The notes: generated by a model not told the origin, from the letters alone. A stretch of 64,000 nt of DNA from Paraphoma chrysanthemicola (GCA_020744225.1 JAGMWG010000028.1:248001-312000), one strand, 5' to 3'. Shown: positions 20,579-31,745, counted from the first letter of the stretch. Made by a program: numbers and translations.

Positions 20579-21450
20579 ATATCCCACTCGCAGTATCAGT
20601 CCAGAGATGAGAGTTTTAGAACGAGAACGCTCATTATGAGTAATTTATTGTGGTTCTATTGAAGGGCAACCTTGGCAGAAAGACACACATAAGTTAGAGC
20701 AATAACTTGAGAAGCGCTTCCAACATCTCCGATCACGCGCAAGGAACTAATACTGTATATCTCTTCCATCAATTGCGGGTCCAAACTTGATTTTCTCTAT
20801 GTGAAATCCCAGTCATGCAATCTCCTGCAAAAGATGACATCCTTTCTCCACTTTGATTACTCGCTGAAATCCAATTTCACGACGCATGATCGAGCCTCAT
20901 TGACTCAATTACATGTCTGACTTTCAAGTCTAACTAGTTAAATTGAATGAATGAATGAATGAATGAATGACATCGCATGATCTGCTCTCTTCGGCAGCTA
21001 ACTAGCTGACAAGAGCCGTCGAACATTAGACTGATCCAGTGCACGGTACTGGACGGATCTATAACATTTAAAGCTGCAGTCAGCTGCTGCGCGTTGCTGT
21101 AGACTGAGGTGCCTTCAACAATCGAACTGGAAGCTCTTGTGGATGGGCTGTAAAGAACACCGTAGGACTGGTAATCATAAAATCTGAAAATCGAGGCTTA
21201 TTCTTGGAAGCTCTTCTAATTAGTTGACTACAAAACTTAAAAGGACGACGTTGCTGCGTTGTCAACGTGACTTCAGCTGCAAGTACGTGGCGATGGTTGG
21301 AATGAACCACAAGAACAAAACGCCAGCCCGTTTCAGTTGCTTCCTTAGATACTAAAGTCCAAGGATTTGAATTCTGCAAAAAAATGCCTCATGATAGATC
21401 AGTGGAGTGGTATGGCCATACCCTAAGCCGACTGGGAGTCGGTCGCAAGC
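20579..21450. other. AT-rich intergenic region with microsatellite
   Basis: It contains the tetranucleotide tract at 20944-20970. A minus frame around 21080-21361, preceded by a good acceptor (TTTTTTGCAG at 21362-21371), may be the last exon of the SUR7-like gene, but the phase does not fit the visible donor. Confidence 0.35.
20944..20970. repeat. (TGAA)n microsatellite
   Basis: About six and a half perfect copies of TGAA. Confidence 0.9.
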
Positions 21451-22248
21451 TCACCACGTCAATAAACCAAGAACCAACCCTATTGACGCCGCCCACGTCA
21501 TGATTAGATATCTGCTTCCCGTTTCAAAGTGCAGAGCGGCTAGTGGCATGCTCTTAGCTGAAACTATATGCACAACACCAACGATAACTGTGACTATAAG
21601 CGTAGCCAATACAGACGTGGCAAGCGCAATCCACAACATGGCAGAAGTCCAAAATCTGCTATTCCGTACTGATCGGGCGAGAAATCGAGTATGCATAGCT
21701 GTAGCAACAAATGCTGCCGCAGCACTTGCTGCATACAGTACTGTCAGCGCGACCTGAAGCCACGCCATCGTGTCTGACGGGAGGCCACTGTATGAGGAGC
21801 ATTCTCGCGTTCTTAAACCATTTGAAAGGCGATAGTCGTTGCAATAACGCGCTGCATAGAGATGTATGACCTCTGGGATATGTCCGCGTTGCAATAGTTC
21901 CTCCAGAGCCGCTCCTAGAACTTTGCCTAATCCCGGAACCGTTGTGACGGACGTTCGATGTGCACGTATGATGTAAAGATCCTGAAGAAGATTGGGTCGC
22001 GCTCCGGCGAGCACACACAACATGGCCAAAATAGCCGCAATAAGTGAAGGAGCTGCGCTCAAAAGCGTCCGTGCTGTAGACGTTTGCTTGCGCTCCATGG
22101 TGATCCGACCAGTGTTGGATGATTCTTTGGAAACAGTCCGTGAATAAGTACAAGTTGATTCGTTGCTATCTTCTATTGGAAGTCGTGACAGTTGAATTCC
22201 TAAGGACTTCTGGGTTCGTTGGGTAGCATCTCGGTGCTGACCTTGCAT
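21451..22248 (-). CDS. SUR7/PalI-type membrane protein
   Basis: 265 residues from the ATG 22246-22248. The layout is a hydrophilic N-terminal tail (~55 residues), a first membrane helix (SLIAAILAMLCVLAGARP) followed by DLYIIRAH, an extracellular loop with Cys (YCNDYRL...TRECSS), and three further helices ending SIGLVLGLLTW. This is the arrangement of the fungal SUR7/PalI family, found at eisosomes or in pH sensing at the plasma membrane. The family assignment rests on topology and the N-loop motif. The end is uncertain, because a GTGAGC donor overlaps the stop codon, so a C-terminal exon may follow. Confidence 0.65.
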   Translation of the reverse strand: MQGQHRDATQRTQKSLGIQLSRLPIEDSNESTCTYSRTVSKESSNTGRITMERKQTSTARTLLSAAPSLIAAILAMLCVLAGARPNLLQDLYIIRAHRTSVTTVPGLGKVLGAALEELLQRGHIPEVIHLYAARYCNDYRLSNGLRTRECSSYSGLPSDTMAWLQVALTVLYAASAAAAFVATAMHTRFLARSVRNSRFWTSAMLWIALATSVLATLIVTVIVGVVHIVSAKSMPLAALHFETGSRYLIMTWAASIGLVLGLLTW

Positions 22249-22626
22249 CGTACTTTTACAGATGCTAACTTAGGAACAATAAGACAAAGGACTCTGCAAA
22301 TTCCAAAGAGTCCTTAACTGCGGCTATCCCAAGCGAATGGATGACGACGCTTGCAATGGAGCAGTACAAGCTCGTCATGGCGACATACAGTCCCGTCACC
22401 TCGTGGGTCAGCAGTTGCCACTGATATCCCTCGTACTATCGGCCTGACAGCCGCTTTGTGTTAGTACCTTCAGCACTTCTAGAATTGTCATCAAAAGGCT
22501 GTGCTAGTGTGGCTGCGACTGCATACTAGTGTACAGCGTGTATTAACGGTGCCTATCCAAAGCGCCTACGCTTCCTTTTCGACCACGCCCGCGCTCTCCA
22601 CGTGAATCGTGCTCAGTTTCGCATCA
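22249..22626. other. Divergent intergenic region
   Basis: Promoter space between two divergent genes. No motif recognised. Confidence 0.35.
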
Positions 22627-23626
22627 ATGCGACCACATCGGGCTGTCTTGATATTGAAAGGGGATATATGTGCAGAAAGAACCCTTGCGCTACTTGAGAA
22701 GCTTATGAAGCAGATCGCAGAAGAGATCGGAGAGGAGGCGCCCGGGCTCCAGCCATATAACGTCTTTTCACTGATTGGTGCCAGTGGTAACGTAAGGTAC
22801 GTTTACATACTTGTTTCGCCTCCCACTTTGAGCTTATGTCGGATAGTCCGCTTGCTTTCCTCCTCAGCCGTCGACAATCAAACATAGCCAATTGCCAGGA
22901 GTTTGTACATTGGATCAGTGCGAATCAGTACGCCCTGGAGAGCTACCCCGAATGGCTACCCTCTGTCCTTTCCTTACCCAGTAAGCTTAAGGAGTGGGTG
23001 AAATCCATATGCGGCGACGCCGAGCTTGGTGCATATAGAACAACTGCGGCTAGAAGTGTGATTGGTGAACGAACAGATCCTGCGAGCGACGGAAGAACGA
23101 AGCCGCCAATCGATGGGATTTCAGAGAAGCACTGCGACATGTATGTTGTCCCATGCGATAACGTGTGAAGATGCAGCTAAGCGCCCCCCTTAGATTTATC
23201 TGGAAGCCGCGTGAGTCAACAACCGCACCGCCAAACCACTTTGCTAGCTGCTCTTCCAGCGAGAAATGCGACCAAATCACACTGTCAAACCTGGAAGCAT
23301 TCTTGCAGATCCTAGACTTCCGAAACGACTGCTGTGTAGAGTTTCCCTTGCATGGGATCACTAACGAGGTTTTGGCGCGACATGGATCACACGAGTACCG
23401 AGTCTGCATTGTGCTGAGGGCCCAGTCAATCGATGGCAGGGAGCGTTCAGCAGACTGGGAGCAGATTGAAGATCTACAGTCACGGTTTGGCGAAGATGGA
23501 TGTTTTGATATCCAGATGGATGGTTCAAACAAGGACGTTGTGTTGAAAGCTGCTGCGCAAGTCTTGGCTACCTGGTGTTTGATGGATGACATAGAGGAGG
23601 ATATAAGCATGGGTACTGAGGTCTGA
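22627..23626 (+). CDS. Hypothetical protein with patatin-like N-terminal remnant
   Basis: Exons 22627-22796, 22868-23140 and 23194-23626, 291 residues. Introns are 71 nt (GTACGT...CTCAG) and 53 nt (GTATGT...GCTAAG...TTAG). All phases agree. Residues ~6-55 (TLALLEKLMKQIAEEIGEE...YNVFSLIGAS) follow the start of fungal patatin-like phospholipases (LDGGGxRG...LLxLExLM...FDLIGGTSTG), but both catalytic signatures are lost: the DGGGxR motif is KGDICAE and GTSTG is GASGN. The rest matches nothing I know. I infer a diverged or repurposed fragment without lipase activity. Confidence 0.6.
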
Positions 23627-23894
23627 AGTAATTTAGCTACTTCCACATCTTCCCTCCCTCTAATCAAGCAATGCGTCACTCCCAGATCTGGGCTTTTTGC
23701 GAGAAGTTGTACGTGCGCTCAAGATTATTTGTGATTTAAGTTAATACATTTATTTTACTTGAGTTAAGTTAACTTAATTGCTTCCAATATGCAGCACGAC
23801 TAAGTTAAGGCCGAAATGGTATCAACTTACAGGGGATCTCAAACTACGATGGCGAGCACCACGTACATTCGATCTGAGATGTGCGCATCTCCGC

Positions 23895-24612
23895 CTACTT
23901 ATTGATGCAACAACCGCATACTGTGCGGAATTTCTTTATTTCAAGATTGCCTCTCTGCGATTGCAAACCATACGGCTCATTACTCGCTCCCAATACAGCT
24001 TTACGTGTTTCTTGCTTCATCAATCTACTCGAATTTTCTGCTGCTGCTGCTCCTATATGACTGCCACTAATCGGCTCCTCAGAGAGGCTGGTACCAGCCG
24101 TCGCCAGCTCTTCTTCCAGCGATAGTTCGTTCATTGGTGTTGCAGGCGAAGCATCTGCAAGTGGCGACTGAAGAGGCATCGTGGACGCCGGTGTCCCGAA
24201 ATTGTCAGTGTGCAGACGGCGCTGCAGATCTTTGATCTCTTGGGTTAAGTTATATATCTCGCGCAGTAAGTCATCGTTGGTGTTGCAAAGACTGAGGTTC
24301 TCCGCCTCCAAGCGATCACGTTCCTCCAAAGCCGCTGCCTGGCAGGACTTCAACCTGCTCTCCGCTGCCACTCTTTCCTCCTCAGCTGTAATCAATCTTT
24401 GGCTGCATTGATCCAGCGAGTGCTCCAAGTCTCGGATTTTTCGATCCCGCGAAGAGAGCTTGGGGCTTGGTCAGCTGCACCCACCCAGCACACTTCAAGG
24501 CACCTACGTCTTGCTTAAAGCGCTTCGTATCATTGCACTGAAGTTGTAGCTCCTCGATCTGACGCTCTAGATATTGCCTCTCATCTAAGCTATAGTCGCT
24601 GCAAGTCTGCAT
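23895..24612 (-). CDS. Coiled-coil protein, two exons
   Basis: Exons 24612-24508 and 24458-23895, 222 residues. The 49 nt intron (GTAGGT...CAGCTGAC...CCAAG) joins RFKQD to LSSRDRKIRDLE, continuing one heptad pattern. Residues ~8-115 are a long coiled coil rich in Glu, Gln, Leu and Arg. The tail is Ser/Thr/Ala-rich and disordered. It resembles cytoskeletal or scaffold coiled coils only in general form. Function unknown. Confidence 0.7.
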
Positions 24613-24995
24613 GGTTGCCCAATGTCCTGCCTTGAACCGTGGTAAGCGTACTATCTGCTGATATCCACGCCCATAGCAGATTTACGAAATACAGCGAAAC
24701 AATGTGCGTCTTGGCAAACCGTATGATTTAGTCAATGATGACAAGCGGCCGTGATGACTTCTGCCCCTGGCATGGTGTCACTGTCTGTTGTCATGTAGAG
24801 AAGCATGATGACACCGTCGAAAGTCAGCTATTAGGGCCATGACATCGACCCAGATTGCTATAAGACACGAATAATGCCTTCATAATGAATCAATCTTGCC
24901 AACTACAGTGATCAAGCCCAGATCGACTTTAGCCTAGTAGAATCAGGGTTCAGGGTATCACTAGCCACGGCTCCGCTACCAGCCGAGCTCGCGTC
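24613..24995. other. Divergent intergenic region
   Basis: No motif recognised. Confidence 0.35.
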
Positions 24996-26591
24996 ATGCC
25001 AGTAACTCGAGGTCAGAACTTGCGCAGTCAGGCACGAACTAGCCCCTATAAGGAGGCCGGAGCTGGAGGCATAGACAGCCAAGCGAGATACCATGACAAA
25101 CCCCGGGATGCGGCCCGCGGAGGCAGTGAAAGTCCAACTACAGATACACGCATGGTAGATGATTCGACTTCCTACCTAGAAACGACTGGCATCATCGTCG
25201 CAAAAGAATCGCGCTATGGTCTTCTGTATAACGGACTCGGCATGAATGTGGTTGAACTTGATCCCATGAAAGACTATGAAATGGCGATTGAGCCAGACTG
25301 TGGCATGAAGCTTGCTCCCCAAGGTCACATCAAAGCACTAGATAAGCGTGTCGCCACCGCTGTCGCAGCAGGACAGGCGAACAAAAGCGACATTGCAGAA
25401 GAGTTTTCCAAAAAACTTGTGAGAGTGTTGGAGTCAAACACGTTTGCCAATAAAAGGGTCATATGGCGCCTCGAGTTCGAGGGTGAACGATATGGCCTCA
25501 ATTGTCCTCAGATGAAACATCGTGAATTCTGTGCAAAGCTGGGCATCGAATCCTTCGAAAAACTAAAATTGGGCGGAACACAACAGCCAAAGGAAGATAT
25601 CGCACGTGTTTCGCAACGCCAAGTACAGCAGGGGAACAATGCCGTGCCAGAGGGACAAGGGAAAGAAAACCCTAGCACGGCAGCGCCCGTCAAGCCTCAG
25701 CAAAAACAGAATCCGACATCGCAGCCGCCACTCCCCACACCCTCTTCATCTCCTGAGCCCTCAGTAGAGCAACACAGAGCTCAACGTCGCAGCTCTAGTG
25801 TAGTGCCATCGGTAGAGTCACCGGCGCCGACGACAACCGATGCCAATCAAGCTCCAACCAAGCTCTACACCCCATGTGTGGACGGGAAGGAGTACCACCA
25901 CATTGCCACACATCTGCCATACAAATACCAAAAAAAGCGAGATGATACGCCCTGTATCGTCCAAGTTGGTGATACGCTCGAGTTCAGGCTGTGGACATGG
26001 GGAGACGTTCAGAGACTGCGCGCTAAGCCCTGCGCCGCTATGGAAGAATTTGATGAGCAAGACGAGGGAGGCAGTGCCGAGGAATGGCAATTTCACAAGC
26101 CAGATGAGGCGGCGCTAGCTGTGGTTGAGAATGCAGGCGGCTTTCGCAAGATACCACACACAGTACATGCTATGCTCACTCGTTGGAATAAACACGAAGA
26201 TACCTTCACCAACTCCGTCCTAGTTTCGGTCGACGACACAACAGTATGGAAAGAAATCTTGGAAGCGAGGAAGAAGAAGAATTATACCTATGAGGGCCCC
26301 TTGAGATGCTCCGTGTCTGAATTTACAAAAAAGGGTGGTAAATATGCAGCTGCTATGGAGAAATTACAGCGAGACACAGAAGCAGGTGCAAAATTCTTCG
26401 AGTATAAATCAGCTCTAAATGGCAAGAAGAAGTCACGAGCTACGGGGCGAGCGAGGGAGAGAGAATGGACCCCAGTCGATGCCGTCGAAGCAATAGAGAG
26501 GCTTGAGAGACACTGCGCTGGGCTGCTTGAACGCGTGGTGGTTCTGGAGGGTAAGATAAGCTCGCCGGTAAGGGGAGAGGAGAAGTTTTGA
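24996..26591 (+). CDS. 531-residue hypothetical protein
   Basis: A single exon from the ATG at 24996. The N-terminal ~55 residues are disordered. Residues ~60-200 look folded (YGLLYNGLGMNVVELD, VIWRLEFEGERYGLNC). Residues ~205-290 are a Gln/Pro/Ser-rich linker. Residues ~290-450 look folded with many Trp and charged residues (FRLWTWGDVQRLRAKPC). The last ~40 residues form a Leu-heptad (VEAIERLERHCAGLLERVVVLE). No family recognised. Codon use is even and the frame is intact, so it is probably an expressed gene. Confidence 0.75.
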   Translation: MPVTRGQNLRSQARTSPYKEAGAGGIDSQARYHDKPRDAARGGSESPTTDTRMVDDSTSYLETTGIIVAKESRYGLLYNGLGMNVVELDPMKDYEMAIEPDCGMKLAPQGHIKALDKRVATAVAAGQANKSDIAEEFSKKLVRVLESNTFANKRVIWRLEFEGERYGLNCPQMKHREFCAKLGIESFEKLKLGGTQQPKEDIARVSQRQVQQGNNAVPEGQGKENPSTAAPVKPQQKQNPTSQPPLPTPSSSPEPSVEQHRAQRRSSSVVPSVESPAPTTTDANQAPTKLYTPCVDGKEYHHIATHLPYKYQKKRDDTPCIVQVGDTLEFRLWTWGDVQRLRAKPCAAMEEFDEQDEGGSAEEWQFHKPDEAALAVVENAGGFRKIPHTVHAMLTRWNKHEDTFTNSVLVSVDDTTVWKEILEARKKKNYTYEGPLRCSVSEFTKKGGKYAAAMEKLQRDTEAGAKFFEYKSALNGKKKSRATGRAREREWTPVDAVEAIERLERHCAGLLERVVVLEGKISSPVRGEEKF

Positions 26592-26796
26592 GCAGTAGGC
26601 TAGCATAGCGTGTGAAGTTCTGTCGCCTTGTTTGTCTCTTATGCAATCCTTCTTTTCCAGCAATCACTAGCTTAGATATAATTGACGGCTTACTAAATCT
26701 TTCTGTCTGCGAAGAAAGCGATCTATGAAAAGTTGATGCATTTCTCATTCGTCCCAGCACGCAGGATCTTCCGGCAATCATGGATAGGGAGAGACG

Positions 26797-28075
26797 TTAT
26801 GCCTCCAGACACGGCTGTGGATGAGCATTTTCCTGCTTCGTCGTGCTCTTCAGCCCTTGAGCCAGCTGCGTGGCCGTGATCCGTACTTCGGGATCAAATT
26901 CGAGCATTTCTTTCAGCTTCGACCATCTTGCTGGTATCCTGTCAATTGCCTTGGTCACGGTGGCAAGCCACCCCCTCATCTTCTGTGGTCTCCAAGCTTG
27001 TCAATCTGCCACGTCTCCGCACCAGACTCGGTACCCGGTAAGGGAATAATGTTGAGCACGAAGAGCATAGTGATGCCCAGAGCCCATATATCCGACGCAG
27101 CGCCGATCTCGCCGCAAAGAAGAAACTCGGGAGCGATGTAGCAATGCGTGCCGCCGCCTGTGACACCATCAGGCATGTTGCGCGCGTGGCCAAAGTCGCA
27201 GAGCTTGGCTGTCTGATGGTTGTCAGATAACAGGATGTTATGTGGCTTAATGTCGCAATGTTTGATGTTCTGCTTGTTGTGAAGATAATCCAAAGCGGAC
27301 GCCATATGAGTCCAAACACGTTCCTGCACGTTAAGGAGATTGATGGAGACGCCGAACATATTTGTCGCGTTTCGCAGGGACGCTAGATCTTTGCCTCCGT
27401 GTTCGAAGTCGATTGACCAAAGGTGCGGATCCCATTCAAGTACCTTGACAATGTGCAGATGCGACAATTTGCGAAGTATGCGAGTCTCCTTCTCCCATTG
27501 TCTTGCGGCTGTGTGAAGACATGGGCTGCGTATTTTCTTGCGCACCATTCTCTTGCCTTGTTGCTTCATTTCCTCAACCACAGTTCTGTTGTTCTCGAAC
27601 AGAGTTACAGGTTCATGATCATGGTCGCTAGGCGTTACCCCATCAAACGTCGCGACTGGTAATGCGACCGATGGCTTCGAGACAGCTGGCAGATCAATCC
27701 GGCGTGATACAACATCGCTGCTTCGAACGTTATCGTCTGTCAACACGCATTGGAGTCCCTGCCGAGTGCCCGTACTCGTGCGAGTAATGGGACCACGAAA
27801 TATCTTGTAATCGTTTCGTGACACATGTTCTGAGATGAGAGCATTGATGACGTCTTCAATATAAACGTGTGCAAGCTGCTCAGCTTTATGGACCAGCTGC
27901 AGCGTGCGTCGAGGCGGAAATGCTTGCCTGTGGATATGCTGTGAACTTTGTCGCTTTCAGCGCATGATGCTGAGATGGAAACGATAGATGATGCATTGAA
28001 TAGTTCAACATCGTCGCTGTCAGGGTCTGGGTAGATGAATGCCTGAATCTGATGTATAGGCGGTATCACTTTCAT
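26797..28075 (-). pseudogene. Protein kinase with two frameshifts
   Basis: Three frames on the minus strand make one kinase-like protein. The start is at ATG 28075 (N-terminal part FIYPDPDSDDVELF... to LHTFILKTSSMLSSQN). A frameshift at about 27825 leads into the kinase domain (27821-26976). A second frameshift at about 26978 leads into the C-lobe end (MRGWLATVTKAIDRIPARW..., stop 26797). The domain has WEKETRIL (helix C Glu), IKHCDIKPHNILL (HCD in place of HRD), CDFG, and IAPE. The order and spacing are complete, and the N-terminal part is FHA-like in appearance. From memory this matches a multi-copy fungal kinase family. No GT-AG pair explains either shift, so I call it broken. Confidence 0.7.
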
Positions 28076-28597
28076 CGCCTTGCTCCGGCCATGTGTGTGA
28101 CGTTGCCAGTCAAAGCTGTTCCAATGGAGAAATACGTGCTCTCCTCGCACATGCGTAGTCTTACCACCCAAGACAGCTTTTGCTCGGTCTTTGGTGCGGC
28201 CTCGCAACAGCTCCGGGCTTCCGGCGAAAGTGGGTAGAGAAGCGCGCGGACATGTCCTGTGCACCCGGGACCATGGCTGTGAGTTCCCAGGAGAGGGTTG
28301 TTTCGAAAGGCCTGGTTCGTCTCTTCGCTGCTGCCCTCAGTGAACGCGGAAGTCGACTGTGGTGGCCATATTGTTCTCGCGCCTTGCTGTTTCTCCTTTC
28401 CGGGCATGTCTCAACCAGGGTGGAACTGGTGGTGTTGTGCAGACATTCACGAGGTTATTCCGGTGGCGGGCCCGTGGCGTGGCGCACCTGTGTGTGGCAG
28501 CTTGGCACCTTGGCCGACTTCCAGCACTTGCTCTCGAACCTCGAGCTGCTCCAACCGACAGCACAACCCACGATGATGGCCACGACCATGACCAACG
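28076..28597. other. Region without supported gene
   Basis: GC-rich with overlapping open frames on both strands up to ~200 codons. The frames give low-complexity sequences with no consistent domain. Confidence 0.3.
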
Positions 28598-29186
28598 ATG
28601 CGCCAGTATTGCGCCGCCAAACCCAGCTGCGTCGCCACGATCGAGTCCCTCCTTGTTCGTTGCAGGGCGCAACCTGAAGGTGGGCAACGGTACGCAAACT
28701 GCCGACGACAACAATTCCTCACTCCCCAAAAGGCAGCTCGACGAATGGGACACAGAGTACAACCGGTGCAGCATCCCTCTGATGACCCGCCCGAAGTTCG
28801 AGAGTCTTGTCATGAGCTGACTGCGCGAGTTACGAAGCTCCGCCGCAACAGATGACACAATAGAAGCTGCGCTGGAGAGGGGCATGCAATGCGAGACAAA
28901 AAAGCTCACGACTCGGCTGGCGCAAGCGAAGAGGCATTGCTTTCTGCAGGAGAATCTCTCTGACGATCTGGACAACCTGCTGCCGCATATCCGCCAAGAA
29001 AGCTGCCATGGCTATTGGCAGTACATCATCAACACACTCCTGCTTATGCTGTCCCAGTCACACTCTACGCTGCAACCAGCAACAACGGGGCCATGCTCTA
29101 CACCAACCCTGCCGCCAGCGCCCGCACGGCCACACCCTCCAAAACAAGGATCGACTCGAATACGAAAGACGTCCAAACAGGCGTAG
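28598..29186 (+). pseudogene. Possible degenerate coiled-coil gene
   Basis: Two successive plus frames look like parts of one protein. One (28598-28855) ends with SCHELTARVTKLRRNR. The next, shifted by one base, starts with AATDDTIEAALERGMQ and continues with KLTTRLAQAKRHCFLQ to about 29000. The heptad pattern continues across the shift near 28845. No splice sites fit. No family recognised. Confidence 0.3.
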
Positions 29187-29453
29187 CACCCGACGCCACG
29201 GAGCGATCGAATAAAGAAGTTTAAATGTGAAGGACCCCAGTGAACAAGGACCGAATGCGACAACGCGTTGTTTCATCGATGATACCCTAGAACATCGCGT
29301 TTTGGTGCATGGCATGGTTTCGAGCGAACAGCATGGCGCATTGGTAGGACGACGGCTATTCGTCCTCTTCTGGTGCTCACTTTGTCATGTAGCATGCACA
29401 TGAGCGAAGCGACTTGGCTCGAAACTACCTCCGACCGTTAATTGCACGCTTGA

Positions 29454-29567
29454 CCCGCTACGTCCTCCGATTCGATCATCGTGAACCTGGCCGAGCGCAG
29501 GCGAATACAGAACCGCGTCTCCTCGCGCAATGACCGCAAGAAGATCAAAAGTAGGCTCGGAGCCTCG
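29454..29567 (+). pseudogene. bZIP basic-region remnant
   Basis: The frame encodes NLAERRRIQNRVSSRNDRKK plus IKSRL, which is the fungal bZIP basic region (NxxERRRIQNRxxxRxxRxKxK). The exon ends at a GTGAGT donor, and the next exon after ...CATCAG (29618) goes out of frame quickly. A TGA lies just upstream. GC-rich sequence to ~30.1 kb may be the decayed rest of the gene. No leucine zipper is readable. DNA binding is not expected from this piece. Confidence 0.45.
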
Positions 29568-30110
29568 TGAGTGCCCGCATCTGTACCTCTTCTTGCTCAG
29601 ACTCACATCCTCATCAGGTGCAGGAGCGTCGTACTGCCTCCAGCCCAGTACCACCAGAAGTCCAGTCCGGCGTCCTCATAACCTGCCCGCCTGTAGAGAA
29701 CCGCATATTTTCGCACCAGCACACCCGCCAGCTCTCGGACAGCCCGCCGCCGTTCTTGGTCGCCTCATTGTAGTCCGCCTACCCAACTCCTGAGCAGGTC
29801 ACCTTTTCGATGCCGTTACACGATCACCATGGCTCTGGCCATGCCGGCCTACCAGTGCCTCGCACCGCCGCCCTCCTCGGCCTACCTCATGACCTGCCGA
29901 GCCTCGTGTCTAGCATGGGGAGCGCGCACTAAGTTGAGGAGGATCTCAGCCCAGTTGGCGTCCGCTACGTTGCGATTGGCGGCATGGAGATGCTCCCGCG
30001 GGCGCATTCGCAGACTCAGCGGCTCCCCCCGCCCCAGCGTACTGCACACAAACACCCAACTCTTCCTCGCCGCTACACTCTTTCAACGAGCCACAGCTGA
30101 CGGCTTGCGG

Positions 30111-30565
30111 TAAACGCAACTACCTGGGCACCCTGCACTCGGCCACCCGATCACCCCCAACGCAATGCCACGAGGTCCTCCTCTTGGACCCATCCGCCCC
30201 ATGCAACGTGCGGCTGGCGTGAGCCGTTCATAACCCCACCTTCGTTTAGCAGCTTTAGTCACAGGCTGTGTGTGTTCGCCTTGTCTGTATAGCATTACAG
30301 CGGTCAGTCGTTTAGTTCAGTCTCTCGCTTGCACCTCACGTTCATGTACGGGGCCCTCCCCTACCAGTCTATAGATTGCGACTCTAATACCCTCAGCCTC
30401 GATTTATCCCATATTCTTCCTCGATTTGATGCATGCGCATCCCCTCCCAGCCATAAACCTTGTGATCTCGAGTGACTAGCGGTGGTGAAGAGTAGGATAT
30501 AGTAGGCCAAACAAGACTGGCACGGTTATCGTTTTGATAAGACCGTCAGCCAATAACAACAACAG
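30111..30565. other. Region without supported gene
   Basis: Nothing recognised between the bZIP remnant and the JmjC remnant. Confidence 0.35.
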
Positions 30566-30920
30566 ATGAGAGCGACGAAGAGGTGTTCTCCAAAGGAGCA
30601 AAGAGTCAGCATATATTGCTTCCATGGGCCGATCACCACCGAAGATCAGCAGGATTTCAGGTGGGCTCACTGGAAAGGTCGGTCCATCGAACAGCTCTTC
30701 AGAGGAGTGGAACTCGTACTCCGAGCGTATCTGTTCAGCAAACGTCGTTCGAATCGATGCGGCTCGGTGATGTCCTGGCGGTGTTTCCAGAGAGCATACC
30801 AAGCGACGATCCTCTCAACGTGCTTGATCTACGGGCCCTGCTCCCACATTCTGTATTGGAGATTGAGGCGATGGGTGGGGTTCGTATGCCGACATCAAGG
30901 TACTCGAAAGGACATCCCTG
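30566..30920 (+). pseudogene. Decayed JmjC-family copy
   Basis: Three plus frames in turn match consecutive parts of the JmjC pseudogene at 57.9-58.9 kb. First comes ESDEEVFSKGAKSQ, then HGPITTEDQQDFRW...GRSIEQLFRG (compare HGPIITQGQQQFQW...GRPVEQLFRR), then SVSVQQTSFESMRLGDV...SDDPLNVLDLRALLPHS (compare SDDPLNVVDLRNPLPRS). At least two frameshifts separate them, and the catalytic part is absent. This is a clear dead paralogue. Confidence 0.65.
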
Positions 30921-31275
30921 ATTTGTTTATGGGCATTTCCTGTTGTGCCGACAGTTTCGACGGCAGCGACGTGAAGACGGTAAAGGTGAAGTTCTTGACC
31001 TCGAATGTTTGCTGGGAGAATTCGCGCTAATGTCAGTATCCGTCGTATGCTACCTCACCAAGCGGCTACCTACATTATTACTGTGTTGACCTTTGGTGTG
31101 TCGTTTCTCTTTGTACACCGCTCTATGCCACTTCCCGCTCTCAATGTCTCAACATAAACACAAGCGGTGCTTCTAAATTGACTCTCTTTCCCTGGTACAT
31201 CACGCTGAACTCAAGGCCAACACATCCGACTGACGAGCCAGCTAAAGCTGCTATAGTCAATTGTGACAACATGCA
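30921..31275. other. Region without supported gene
   Basis: The position where the catalytic half of the JmjC copy would be. Nothing readable remains. Confidence 0.35.
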
Positions 31276-31745
31276 ATGGCGAGGTAAGATATGTGTGCAG
31301 CTTCAACAACTTGTGATACGAATAACTTGGATACAGCCTGTGCGATCTGGTAGCGCGATGCATCCTTGAACTCTCAGGTGAAAGCGACCAACGCTATACC
31401 ACGTACATGGAAGAATCGGAACAGGACGATGCTGAAGTAATCGTTGTGGTTATCAAGAACGAGCGCAACGCCTGCTTCCATATAGCGATCACGGATACCA
31501 ACGCCGATATCGAGAACGCAAAGGCGGTCTGCTCGCAGGCCATCTTGTATAGGAGCACGGAGGATGATCCTGACCTTTATTACTCCGTTTACAATGCTTT
31601 TACACATATGGTCTTTTTCTGTCTGTGTAGCCCTTCATTGCACGAATTCGCGGACGTGTCCCACTACTCAATGCATGGAGAAGCAGATAAGGTATCAGAG
31701 TGGTTCAAGACTTACATAGTCGCGAACGCGGAAGTCTTGCGCTGA
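31276..31745 (+). CDS. Hypothetical protein, two exons
   Basis: Exons 31276-31283 and 31337-31745, 138 residues. The first exon has only eight bases (ATGGCGAG). The 53 nt intron is GTAAGA...AATAACTTGGATACAG, and the join gives MASLCDLVARCILELSGE. The protein is acidic with a central IVVVIKNERNACFHI stretch and a C-terminal helix (ADKVSEWFKTYIVANAEVL). No family recognised. If the tiny first exon is wrong, an internal ATG at 31407 remains. Confidence 0.55.

Noticed and set aside
23050..23679. A 209-codon minus frame.
   Set aside because: Exactly opposite the well-spliced three-exon gene on the plus strand.
27821..27832. An intron to join the kinase N-terminus and the kinase domain.
   Set aside because: The shift is one base and there is no GT-AG pair of usable size, so a frameshift is simpler.
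28337..28975. A 212-codon minus frame as a gene.
   Set aside because: Arg/Ser/Ala-rich low-complexity translation with a plus-strand frame that looks better. Typical antisense openness in GC-rich DNA.
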